In this document: one piece after another, positions 55,796 through 64,000 of the stretch
How positions within the stretch are numbered: the stretch's first letter is position 1
How the letters are laid out: the number at the start of each line of letters is the position of its first letter
Source of the DNA: Defluviitaleaceae bacterium
GTDB lineage: Bacteria > Bacillota > Clostridia > Lachnospirales > WQUN01
DNA: 64,000 bases
Assembly (NCBI GenBank): GCA_009785605.1
Contig: WQVY01000002.1
Span: 1-64,000 of the forward strand
Reading direction: 5' to 3'
Program-made: the position numbers and the translations under genes
The notes under the pieces: generated by a model
What the model was told of the DNA's origin: nothing
Databases searched by the model: none
The model's input: the letters and a program-made list of their open reading frames with translations, nothing else

Positions 55796-57082
55796 CTACA
55801 TATCCCCCTCTAGTAACTCATTATACATCTGTTTTTGTATTTCCAGTGCATGATTGCTACATTTTATAGCAATATCTATATTTCCAAGTTCATTGTAAAA
55901 ATTACTTAGTTGTTCATAATAATACACAATCGCTTCATGCTGGCCATACTCTTTTAGTTTAGGAATGACAATCTCACTTAAATATTTTGCCGAATTCAAA
56001 TCATTATGCATTAATATGGAATGTTTTATAGCATCGAACTTTGTTTTCCAATATTCGCTTCTAGTTATGCTCATGCCTTTCTCTGCATACACTACAGCTT
56101 CGTCACTTTCATCGTTGTTTATTAGTGATGAAGCTTTAAGGTATATGCTGGCAATATGCCCACTTTCACCTACATGCAAATATTCTAATGCTTTATCGAA
56201 ATAATCTATTGCTTTATCGTAATCACTTATCCTTCTATAGACCCTTCCTAAACTAAAATACGTGTAACCCAATCCTTCTCTAGACTTATTTTTCGTTTCA
56301 ATTACATAGCGCCTCTCTAAAACTTTAAGAGCTTCATCACCTCTACCAATTTTACTAAGGTCATTGGCCAAATATCCATCAATATAAACATCAAACCTCC
56401 TGTTAGGCTTCCCATTATAAGCCTTACCCCACATAGCCATATGCTTCGCCTTTTTCAAGTACTCTACCGCCCTGGTAGCATAACCCCTGTCCGACAAGCT
56501 CATACCCAAGCCAAAATAAAAACGCACATCAGCCCATGTATCATTTTTGTCCAACTTTTCGGCCGACTTATACGATTTAATAGCATCTTGATAGTGCTTG
56601 CCCACAAACGCCTTAGCTCCTAACAGGCAGTTGTAGTGGTACCAATGTCTTGCGCTAAACTCATTGGTGCGCTGGCTTAGAGCTGTCATTGTTTCTTCAT
56701 AAGATTTCATATCATTTATAAGATAATAATAGTCCGCCGCGAGCAAATCATACATATTTATTGTGCTGGGGCTAAAAGAAGACATTGCGGACTTTTCCAG
56801 CCCAGGTTTGAGCTCACTTGCTTTGGCTATGTCACCGTAGTTAATTGTTACTTTCCAATCATAGAGGCGAGTCATAGTATCTTCTCTCTCTCTATCGAGG
56901 ATGGGAGAGCTATGCAAGTTGTACTTGTTCTTGAGTTTGACAACAAACTCAAAACTCGCCTGCTCCTTATTGGCTTCTAGGTTGTAAACATACGCCTCTG
57001 TACAGTCTAGGTCCTTGGCAAACTCGGCCAGCGACAGGCCAAGGCTTTGTCTTATTCTTGTAAGTGTCTTGCAGTATATCAT
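55796..57082 (-). CDS. HTH + TPR transcriptional regulator (RNPP/PlcR-Rgg-like)
   Basis: N-term 'LTRIRQSLGLSLAEFAKDLDCTEAYVYNLEANK' XRE HTH; multiple TPRs 'GLGYTYFSLGRVYRRISDYDKAIDYFDKALEYL'. Confidence 0.85.
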   Translation of the reverse strand: MIYCKTLTRIRQSLGLSLAEFAKDLDCTEAYVYNLEANKEQASFEFVVKLKNKYNLHSSPILDREREDTMTRLYDWKVTINYGDIAKASELKPGLEKSAMSSFSPSTINMYDLLAADYYYLINDMKSYEETMTALSQRTNEFSARHWYHYNCLLGAKAFVGKHYQDAIKSYKSAEKLDKNDTWADVRFYFGLGMSLSDRGYATRAVEYLKKAKHMAMWGKAYNGKPNRRFDVYIDGYLANDLSKIGRGDEALKVLERRYVIETKNKSREGLGYTYFSLGRVYRRISDYDKAIDYFDKALEYLHVGESGHIASIYLKASSLINNDESDEAVVYAEKGMSITRSEYWKTKFDAIKHSILMHNDLNSAKYLSEIVIPKLKEYGQHEAIVYYYEQLSNFYNELGNIDIAIKCSNHALEIQKQMYNELLEGDM

Positions 57083-57160
57083 AACGCCCCCTTACTTCAA
57101 GAATTTGTGCTATTTGTATTATTTTTCTCACTTGACCCATGTAAAACCATTTATGGGTTC

Positions 57161-57189
57161 ATAATACACGCCTTGATTCATTGTGTCAA
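57161..57189 (-). promoter_or_regulatory. Sigma-A-like promoter of the TPR regulator
   Basis: Minus strand TTGACA-17 nt-TATTAT, 5' of 57082. Confidence 0.7.
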
Positions 57190-57253
57190 TATGTAATTTG
57201 ATATTTTTGTATATATTTCGACAAATTTCACATTGACATATATCAGGGTGCTG

Positions 57254-57949
57254 TTATACCACAAGACCACCTACATCCCCAACTTCACAATGCAATACAA
57301 ACCTAGTTTCAACTTTCCCGTCAACGCACTGTTTATCAAATGTCTGCTTTAGTGTTTCGCAATATTCTTCGTAATTGTCGTCTTCAGGTGTCGGAGCTAG
57401 GGAGCTAGACAAATGGCCGTGCAAAAACTCACGCAACCTGCTGTGATGCGTAAATTCAAATGTTTTTGATATACACCGGCCGTCTTGAAAAGGAGACGCG
57501 CTACTTGGCATACCCACCCCAAGCGAGCATATGACAACATCAAACCCGCGGCTGTTTCCCCGCAAGACCCTCTTAAACTCAGGGACGGCTATACCACTGT
57601 CAAACCAATGATACGAGTTGCCGCAAAAAACAAGGTCTACTGTGCTATCTGGGAGACAGGTGTTTTCTGCTGTGCTTTCTATGGGGATGCAGCTCGGGAA
57701 GCCAGCCAGGTTATTTACTAGTACCTGCATCATGTCTTTGTCCGGTTCTAGGGCATATACGGTGCTCCCGCTCTTTAGGAAGCCTTCTGTTACCTTGCCG
57801 GTACCCGCGCCCATATCTGCAATTGTTGAGTCCTTTGCCAGGCCTAGCTCATCATATATGTAATCGAAAAATTGCTTTGGATAATGCGGACGGCCTATGT
57901 TATAGCTCTGTGCCTTGTGTGCGTGGGTATTTTTATGCCGTGATGTCAT
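57254..57949 (-). CDS. Class I SAM-dependent methyltransferase
   Basis: 'STIADMGAGTGKVTEGFLKSGSTVYALEPDKDMMQVL'. Confidence 0.88.
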   Translation of the reverse strand: MTSRHKNTHAHKAQSYNIGRPHYPKQFFDYIYDELGLAKDSTIADMGAGTGKVTEGFLKSGSTVYALEPDKDMMQVLVNNLAGFPSCIPIESTAENTCLPDSTVDLVFCGNSYHWFDSGIAVPEFKRVLRGNSRGFDVVICSLGVGMPSSASPFQDGRCISKTFEFTHHSRLREFLHGHLSSSLAPTPEDDNYEEYCETLKQTFDKQCVDGKVETRFVLHCEVGDVGGLVV

Positions 57950-57978
57950 GCGCGGTACCTCCGTTTAGGTTGTATCCA

Positions 57979-58527
57979 CTATAAAGCCTTAGCCAGCATA
58001 ATATCAGGCTTACCTCTCCCGTTTGCATCGGGCACAACACCTACTACCTTGTACCCAAGCTTCATATAAAACGCAGCTTGGTGCGTACCCGGCTCAAACT
58101 CACGTATGCGCGTTGGCAGGTCGTCATATAAATCTACATTGGCGAAAGATGTTTCGCCGCCGGGCAGCTCATCATCGGCACCTAGGTACATGGTCAAGCC
58201 GCCTTTTTGCTGTGCGGCTTCTTCTATTGCTGTCATTAGCATTTTGCCAATGCCCCGGCCTTGCATATCATGCCGCACTACCAGAGGGTGGAGTTCAAAT
58301 ACCCGGCTTTCATACTCTGGCAATATCCCGCACCAGCCAATGACTTCATCATCTTGTATTGCGGCCAAGAATACAGCATCCGGCTCATCGTTATCGTCTA
58401 GTAAGTCGGATACTTCGTCTAGGGCATCTTCCAATGTAGGCCAGCCACGGGGCAGCTCGTTTGTTAGCATTTGTGCGGCTTGTACGCGCATTGGCTTGCT
58501 CAATGACTTCATGTTTACTATTTTCAT
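57979..58527 (-). CDS. GNAT family N-acetyltransferase
   Basis: 'ELHPLVVRHDMQGRGIGKMLMTAIEEAAQQKG'. Confidence 0.9.
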   Translation of the reverse strand: MKIVNMKSLSKPMRVQAAQMLTNELPRGWPTLEDALDEVSDLLDDNDEPDAVFLAAIQDDEVIGWCGILPEYESRVFELHPLVVRHDMQGRGIGKMLMTAIEEAAQQKGGLTMYLGADDELPGGETSFANVDLYDDLPTRIREFEPGTHQAAFYMKLGYKVVGVVPDANGRGKPDIMLAKAL

Positions 58528-59135
58528 AGTTTGTTTAACTCCTCCGCCAACAACTGGTTTTTAATACGGATATGTGTACCCTTTACCCCAAGCGACCTGG
58601 TTTCTATTACCCCGGCACCTTCTAATTTTTTGAGTGCGTTAACAACTACAGACCTGGTAAAGCCAAGCTTGTCCGCGGTATGCCCAGCAACCAGCCGCCC
58701 TTCTGGCCCGCCAATGGCACGTATTATATGTACAGCCGCTTCCAACTCAGAAAAGCTAAGGGCGTTGATGGCGCTGCGTACTGCTTCTTGCCGCTCTTTG
58801 CGTTGTTTTTTGGCTTGCTGCTCGTATTTGCGAAAAAGTATCGTGCATATGCTAGTGGCTACATTTGCCATAAGCTTGTCGTCGTCATTAAATGGTGAGC
58901 CGTCGCGGGTTAGGCAAAGGACGCTTGTACTTGCCGGTATTGGCAGTTTTAGCATATCACCACTTGGGCGCACGCCATCTTGAGGCAACACTTCCACTAG
59001 CAATTTACCATCGGGCGCGTACAAACACACATGCGCCCCTGTGTGGGTACGCAATAAATCACAAAGCCCGGCCAACCAGCCGTCCTCGTCGGCAGACGCA
59101 AGCATTTGGTTTAGCTGGGCTATGAATGTGTTCAT
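58524..59135 (-). CDS. codY: CodY-like global regulator, short GAF domain
   Basis: C-term 'LSFSELEAAVHIIRAIGGPEGRLVAGHTADKLGFTRSVVVNALKKLEGAGVIETRSLGVKGTHIRI' is the CodY wHTH; adjacent to topA. Confidence 0.9.
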   Translation of the reverse strand: MNTFIAQLNQMLASADEDGWLAGLCDLLRTHTGAHVCLYAPDGKLLVEVLPQDGVRPSGDMLKLPIPASTSVLCLTRDGSPFNDDDKLMANVATSICTILFRKYEQQAKKQRKERQEAVRSAINALSFSELEAAVHIIRAIGGPEGRLVAGHTADKLGFTRSVVVNALKKLEGAGVIETRSLGVKGTHIRIKNQLLAEELNKL

Positions 59136-59208
59136 ACTTATATCCTCATTAATCCTTTATCAATAATATCAAAACTATCGCCTTTACCAATAGTATCAAA
59201 ACCAAAGT

Positions 59209-61284
59209 CTATTCTTCTTCCGGCGCTTCTACCGCCTCTGTTGCATAGGTACAGGCCGAACACGCAATTACGCGCTTCTTGCGGCCTTTTTCTACCAGGT
59301 ATGCGCCGCAGTCTGGGCATGGCTCGCCAGTGGGTAGGTTCCAGGAAATAAACTCGCACTCTGGGTTCTTTTCGCAGCCGTAGTAATTGCGGCCTTTTTT
59401 TGATTTTTTGATAACAACCTTGTTAGAACATAGGGGACATGGTACACCTGCATCCTCTAATATTGGCTTGGCATTTCGGCAATCTGGGAAGCCTGGGCAG
59501 GCCAAGAATTTCCCAAACCGGCCAAACTTTATAACCATGTTGCGCCCGCAATGCTCGCACAATACATCTGTTTCTTGGTCTTTGACTTCTATTTCACCAA
59601 TTTGTTCTTCGGCTTCTTGGATTTTATTTTCCAGGGGCGGGTAAAAACCGCGTACGATGTGCTTCCATTCCAGCTCGCCCAGCTCTACCCTGTCTAGGTC
59701 GTCTTCCATACGGGCGGTGAAATCTGCGTTTACTATGTCTTCGAAATAGTCGTTCATGATTTCGTTTACTATTTCCCCAAGCTCTGTAGGGTATAGTACT
59801 TTGTTTTCCTTGGTTACATAGTAGCGGTTCATAAGGGTTGTGATGGTCTGTGCAAATGTACCGGGGCGGCCTATGCCCAACTCCTCCATTGTACGCACCA
59901 TACTACCCTCGGAGTATCTTGGCGGCGGTTGGGTAAAATGTTGGCCCGGCTCAAACGACTTTGCTTTTAACTCATCACCCAAGGTAAGAGCTGGGATTTT
60001 TACGTCTTTTTCGGAATCTTCGTTCTTGCTATACACGGCTAAGTACCCGTCAAATTTTAAAACAGAGCCGCTGGCCCTAAAAATAGTTGTAGCGGCAGAA
60101 ATTTTTACGGCCAGGGTATCGTATATGGCCGGTGTCATTTGGCTGCCTACAAACCGTTCCCAGATTAGCTTGTACAGCTTGTACTGCTCTGGTGACAAAG
60201 ACGCTTTTACTGCCTCTGGCAAGCGCGCAACGCTTGTGGGGCGTATAGCTTCATGAGCGTCCTGGGCACGGCCCTTTGTCTTGTACTCTGGCCTTTGGTT
60301 TGGGATATAGTCTTCACCATACTTGTCTTGTATCAGGGCTTTGGCTTCCTCGTATGCATCGTCTGACACGCGAGTTGAGTCTGTGCGCATGTATGAGATA
60401 AGGCCCACTGTACCCTCACCTGCTATGTCCATACCTTCATATAATTGCTGGGCTATACGCATCGTGCGGCTGGTGGCATAGCCAAAGAGCTTAGACGCTT
60501 CTTGCTGCAAGGTGCTGGTGATAAAGGGTGCGGCTGGCTTCTTGGTGCGTGTACCTTGCTTTATGTCTTGCACCTTAAACGATGCTTTTTTTACTTGGTC
60601 TATTACTGCTTGGGTATCGGCTTGTGTTTTGAGCTCATGTTTATTGTTATCAGAGGCAACATAGCGGGCTGTAAACTTGCCTTTATCGCTTTCTAGGTTT
60701 ACCTCAAGAGTCCAATATTCTTCTGGGATGAATTGCTCTATTTCTTCTTCCCTGTCGCATACCAGTTTTAGTACTACTGACTGTACACGTCCGGCACTGG
60801 TGCCTTTTCTTACTTTTTTCCATAGTAGGGGGCTTATACGGTAGCCTACTATACGGTCTAGTACGCGGCGGGCTTGTTGGGCATCTACCAGGTTCATGTC
60901 TATGGGGCGGGCTTCTTTAAGAGATTTTTTTACGGCGTTTTTTGTTATTTCGTTAAATGTTATGCGCTCTATTTCCTTGCCTTCTAATTTTAGGGCATGG
61001 ATTAGGTGCCAGCTTATGGCCTCGCCTTCGCGGTCGGGGTCAGTTGCGAGGTAGATTTTTTTTGCCGCTTTTGCTTCTTTCCTTAGGGTGGCCAATATGT
61101 CGCCTTTGCCTCTAATGGTGATGTACTTTGGCTCGTAGTCGTTGGATATGTCTATGCCAAACTGGCTCTTGGGCAAGTCGCGGATATGACCAACACAGGC
61201 CTCGATTTTATAGTTTGACCCCAGGATTTTTTTTATTGTTTTGGCCTTGGACGGGGACTCTAGGATTACTAGGTTCTTTGACAT
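59209..61284 (-). CDS. topA: DNA topoisomerase I
   Basis: 'KNLVILESPSKAKTIKKILG', 'LATDPDREGEAISWHL', 'GLISYMRTDSTRVS', C-terminal zinc fingers. Confidence 0.97.
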   Translation of the reverse strand: MSKNLVILESPSKAKTIKKILGSNYKIEACVGHIRDLPKSQFGIDISNDYEPKYITIRGKGDILATLRKEAKAAKKIYLATDPDREGEAISWHLIHALKLEGKEIERITFNEITKNAVKKSLKEARPIDMNLVDAQQARRVLDRIVGYRISPLLWKKVRKGTSAGRVQSVVLKLVCDREEEIEQFIPEEYWTLEVNLESDKGKFTARYVASDNNKHELKTQADTQAVIDQVKKASFKVQDIKQGTRTKKPAAPFITSTLQQEASKLFGYATSRTMRIAQQLYEGMDIAGEGTVGLISYMRTDSTRVSDDAYEEAKALIQDKYGEDYIPNQRPEYKTKGRAQDAHEAIRPTSVARLPEAVKASLSPEQYKLYKLIWERFVGSQMTPAIYDTLAVKISAATTIFRASGSVLKFDGYLAVYSKNEDSEKDVKIPALTLGDELKAKSFEPGQHFTQPPPRYSEGSMVRTMEELGIGRPGTFAQTITTLMNRYYVTKENKVLYPTELGEIVNEIMNDYFEDIVNADFTARMEDDLDRVELGELEWKHIVRGFYPPLENKIQEAEEQIGEIEVKDQETDVLCEHCGRNMVIKFGRFGKFLACPGFPDCRNAKPILEDAGVPCPLCSNKVVIKKSKKGRNYYGCEKNPECEFISWNLPTGEPCPDCGAYLVEKGRKKRVIACSACTYATEAVEAPEEE

Positions 61285-61305
61285 GTTGTACTTTACTCCT
61301 TAATA

Positions 61306-61347
61306 GACTTCTTTGGAAACTTTCCAATCAGAGTTTCCAAAGAAGTC
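61306..61347. repeat. Perfect inverted repeat in the topA leader
   Basis: GACTTCTTTGGAAACT-ttccaatcag-AGTTTCCAAAGAAGTC, 16-bp perfect arms. Confidence 0.85.
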
Positions 61348-61358
61348 ATGTTCTTATC

Positions 61359-62534
61359 TTAACATCTTGTATATCTTGCGCCTGGTAATTTTTTTATTAA
61401 GCCTTTTAACTCCAATGTTGTGCATAAATAATGTATCTTACCCGACGGGAAATTTGTCGCCAGGCAAAGGCTGTCAAAACTTACCGCATCAAAGGTCAGG
61501 CTATCATATACCAGTTTTTCTTCAGGTGCAAGAGACAATACAGCGTTTTCTTGGGCTTTGGATGTTGTGCCGCCATGGGCATATTGGTTTAATGGGTCAG
61601 ATGTGTCTACAGCATCCGACAGGCCTAGCGCATATAGTACGTCTGTATAATCTGTTACGGGGATTGCGCCCTCGCGTATTAAGCTGTTGGTACCGGCACT
61701 TAGCGGGCTATTTATATTACCCGGTACTGCCAGCACATCACGCCCTTGCTCTGTTGCTTGGTCTACAGTTATGAGTGTGCCGCTTTTCTTGCTTGCTTCC
61801 GCTACTATTATTACCCTACACAGGCCGCTTATTATACGGTTGCGTGCCGGGAAAAAAGCGGCAATTGGCCGCTGACCCGGTGGGTACTCGGAAAGCACGC
61901 AGCCGTTTTCTATAATTGAACCGCGTAAATGTATATTTTCTGACGGGTAACATATATCTGCACCACAACCCAGCACGGCAATGGTCTTGCCGCCGCCTTC
62001 TATTGAGCTGCGGTGCGCTATACTGTCTACGCCGCGTGCCATGCCGCTTACTACTACTATACCATGCTGGGCCAGTGGTTTTGCCAACAGGGCGGCAGCC
62101 ATCTTGCCATACTCTGTACAACGTCGCGAGCCGATTATTGCCACCTTGTGGGTAACATCGGCAGCCAGTTCGCCAATGCAAAAAATCCCTACCGGTGGGT
62201 CGGGGATAGATGCCAGCAAAGCTGGAAAGCGCTCGTGATTGCGAGACAGGTAAACCATCTGCTTAGACTCCATATCTCGCAGGGTGTTTTCTATGTAATC
62301 GAAATTGCGGTTTTTTGTGAGGTTGCTAAAGGCTAAGTCAGACAGGCTACCTTGGGATTTTAATACATCCACAGGTGCGGTAAATATATCTCTTGCCGTG
62401 CCAAAGGCCGATAGCAAAAAATTGAGTTTTCTAGAGCCAAGCTGTGGTAGAAGCGTTGATAGCCAAAGCATATAAATTTCATCGCGCATAAGTGCCTCCG
62501 TACATATGTCTTTACCCAAGTACAATTGCTCCAT
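61359..62534 (-). CDS. dprA: DNA-processing protein DprA
   Basis: 'VAIIGSRRCTEYGKMAAALLAKPLAQHGIVVVSGMARGVDSIAHRSSIEGGGKTIAVLGCGADICYP'. Confidence 0.96.
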   Translation of the reverse strand: MEQLYLGKDICTEALMRDEIYMLWLSTLLPQLGSRKLNFLLSAFGTARDIFTAPVDVLKSQGSLSDLAFSNLTKNRNFDYIENTLRDMESKQMVYLSRNHERFPALLASIPDPPVGIFCIGELAADVTHKVAIIGSRRCTEYGKMAAALLAKPLAQHGIVVVSGMARGVDSIAHRSSIEGGGKTIAVLGCGADICYPSENIHLRGSIIENGCVLSEYPPGQRPIAAFFPARNRIISGLCRVIIVAEASKKSGTLITVDQATEQGRDVLAVPGNINSPLSAGTNSLIREGAIPVTDYTDVLYALGLSDAVDTSDPLNQYAHGGTTSKAQENAVLSLAPEEKLVYDSLTFDAVSFDSLCLATNFPSGKIHYLCTTLELKGLIKKLPGARYTRC

Positions 62535-64000
62535 ATCCCGGTACGGTAAGCTTTAACTCACCAGCTGCCACATGGTGCCATACAACATCCCTATGAAAAT
62601 TGTCATCGCAGGTAACAATAAGCTGCATGAGCTGCCCCTCGATGATACCAAACTTCCACACAGGTAAAACGACCTCTTTGGGCATGGCGTTGTTGTTTAT
62701 AGCAATAATCACTTTCTGCCTCGCGTCCCACCGGCCATAAGATATAAAGCCGTGATGCATCCACAAAAAATCTACACAACCAGTTTTAAGCACCGGGTAT
62801 GCCCGCCGCAACCCAATCATAACCCTATGAAGCTCTGTAAGTGTAGTGTCTTCATAGCCCCATGGGAAAGGGCGCCGGTTGTCCGGGTCTGTCCATCCTG
62901 TAAGCCCGGCTTCATCGCCATAGTACACTGTTGGTGCGCCGGGCCATGTCATTTGAAATACAACGGCTTCCATCATGATACTACGGTTAATGCCTTCATC
63001 TGCCGCTCGTGGCCCAACTGTGTGGAGCCGCCCTGTTGCGCTGTTTGTACGGGTCATAAAACGCGAGTGGTCGTGGTTAGAAAGCTGATTCATGGCCGAT
63101 TCCAACGCATGGATATTGAGCTTGGCCATATGATAACGCATGGCGTTTTCGAAAGCGGCTGCATTATTTTTAAGGCATGGGCGTGATTCTTCGCTATGTT
63201 TGCTTACACCTGTTAAAAACCAAGTGATGGGTTCCATAAAAGCATCGTAGTTCATGATACTGTCCCACTCGTGGCCGTTAAGCCACGGTGATGGGTCGCC
63301 ATAATGCTCGGCTAGTATCAGTGCTTCTGGGTTGGCGGCTTTAACTACGGTTCTAAATTTGCGCCAATATTGGTGATTAAAATCTTCAGACAGGCCCAGG
63401 TCCGCAGCTACATCTAGCCGCCAACCATCGGCGTTATAAGGTGGTGATACCCATTTTGCGGCGATGCTTAATATATATTCGCAAAGCTGCGGCGAGCCTT
63501 CGAAGTTTAATTTGGGGTGATTTGCGTTGTCCCACCAGCCATGGTAGGTATTAGTATCGGCATTGTCACCTTTCCATAAAAAATAATCCCGGTAAGGGCT
63601 GTCAAGATTGTTGTACGCACCATCATGGGCATGATAAAAGCCCTCTTTATCCATCCATCTATGAAAACATCCACAGTGGTTAAACACCCCGTCTATGATG
63701 ACGCGCATACCATGGCGGTGTGCGGTTTCTATAAACTCCGCAAACAAGTTATTGCTTGCTTCTAGGTTGGCTTTGCTGGTTATGCGGTGGCGATATTTTG
63801 TGGCATAGCGGTTATGCACCCGCTCGAAACGCAGGGCCTCACCGCCGTCGTCTACGATTACACCAAAATGCGGGTCAATATTATCGTAGTCTTGGATATC
63901 ATATTTGTGGTTGCTGGGGGATACAAAGATAGGAGTCAAATATATGACTTCTATACCCAAAGACTGCAAATAGCCCATCTTTTGCATTATCCCCCTTAAA
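62512..64000 (-). CDS. GH13 alpha-amylase/neopullulanase family, 5' end outside window
   Basis: 'YLQSLGIEVIYLTPIFVSPSNHKYDIQDYDNIDP', 'RVIIDGVFNHCG', 'GWRLDVAADL', 'LILAEHYGD'; frame stays open to the edge. Confidence 0.9.
   Translation of the reverse strand, partial: LRGIMQKMGYLQSLGIEVIYLTPIFVSPSNHKYDIQDYDNIDPHFGVIVDDGGEALRFERVHNRYATKYRHRITSKANLEASNNLFAEFIETAHRHGMRVIIDGVFNHCGCFHRWMDKEGFYHAHDGAYNNLDSPYRDYFLWKGDNADTNTYHGWWDNANHPKLNFEGSPQLCEYILSIAAKWVSPPYNADGWRLDVAADLGLSEDFNHQYWRKFRTVVKAANPEALILAEHYGDPSPWLNGHEWDSIMNYDAFMEPITWFLTGVSKHSEESRPCLKNNAAAFENAMRYHMAKLNIHALESAMNQLSNHDHSRFMTRTNSATGRLHTVGPRAADEGINRSIMMEAVVFQMTWPGAPTVYYGDEAGLTGWTDPDNRRPFPWGYEDTTLTELHRVMIGLRRAYPVLKTGCVDFLWMHHGFISYGRWDARQKVIIAINNNAMPKEVVLPVWKFGIIEGQLMQLIVTCDDNFHRDVVWHHVAAGELKLTVPGYGAIVLG

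Larger units (their letters stand above)
55250..55920. repeat. 335-bp tandem duplication of regulator 3' end plus peptide gene
   Basis: 'cctcattgc' boundary at 55250 and 55585; intervening 55450-55580 repeats the 3' coding end of the regulator. Confidence 0.85.

Noticed and set aside
59155-59208. Two imperfect ~27-bp repeats (ctttatcaataatatcaaaactatcgc / ctttaccaatagtatcaaaaccaaagt) between codY and topA
   Set aside because: Short, AT-rich and imperfect; could be chance or a minor duplication, not supported further.
59209-61284. Many plus-strand ORFs of 60-250 aa opposite strong minus-strand genes (e.g. 59840-60256, 4861-5601 minus, 9240-9914)
   Set aside because: They overlap confidently identified genes in antisense, have no recognisable family signature and no proper SD; treated as spurious shadow ORFs.
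1-64000. tRNA or rRNA genes
   Set aside because: No cloverleaf with TTC-motif T-arm/CCA pattern or rRNA-like conserved stretches was recognised by eye; a tRNAscan/Infernal run would be decisive.

Overview
The window is one contiguous stretch of a low-to-mid GC, spore-forming Firmicute chromosome, probably Clostridia. Markers for this are YaaT/DarA, HprK, WhiA, RapZ, CodY, a SpoIID-like protein and LPXTG remnants. Most of it is ordinary core genome: darA-holB-yaaT, uvrC-hprK-murB-rapZ-whiA-HPr/Crh-dapF, codY-topA-dprA, two ABC exporters with a DUF1854-like protein, malQ, pepF, and a hexuronate/pectin catabolic cluster (uxaC, kduD, LacI regulator, kduI, uxaA, uxaB, kdgK, eda). Two areas stand out. 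(i) The left edge has a TolQ/ExbB-TolR/ExbD-like operon followed by a terminator and an edge-truncated TIR-domain ORF that is absent from the ORF track. (ii) An accessory island at about 51.8-57.2 kb holds an HTH+TPR (RNPP-like) regulator translationally coupled to a small secreted peptide gene, and the regulator 3' end plus peptide gene are duplicated in tandem. It also holds a frameshifted S1 protease and decayed fragments of an LPXTG protein, a second TPR regulator, a serine recombinase and a DUF1016-type nuclease. Several repeat/hairpin families are dispersed through the window: an exact 80-bp leader duplicated in front of two unrelated genes, about 102-bp palindromic elements with compensating arms, a 76-bp tandem repeat, and a GACTTCTTTGGAAACT hairpin family. 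Short unlisted ORFs (36, 52 and 53 aa) were also found. All family calls come from reading the sequence; no database search was run.
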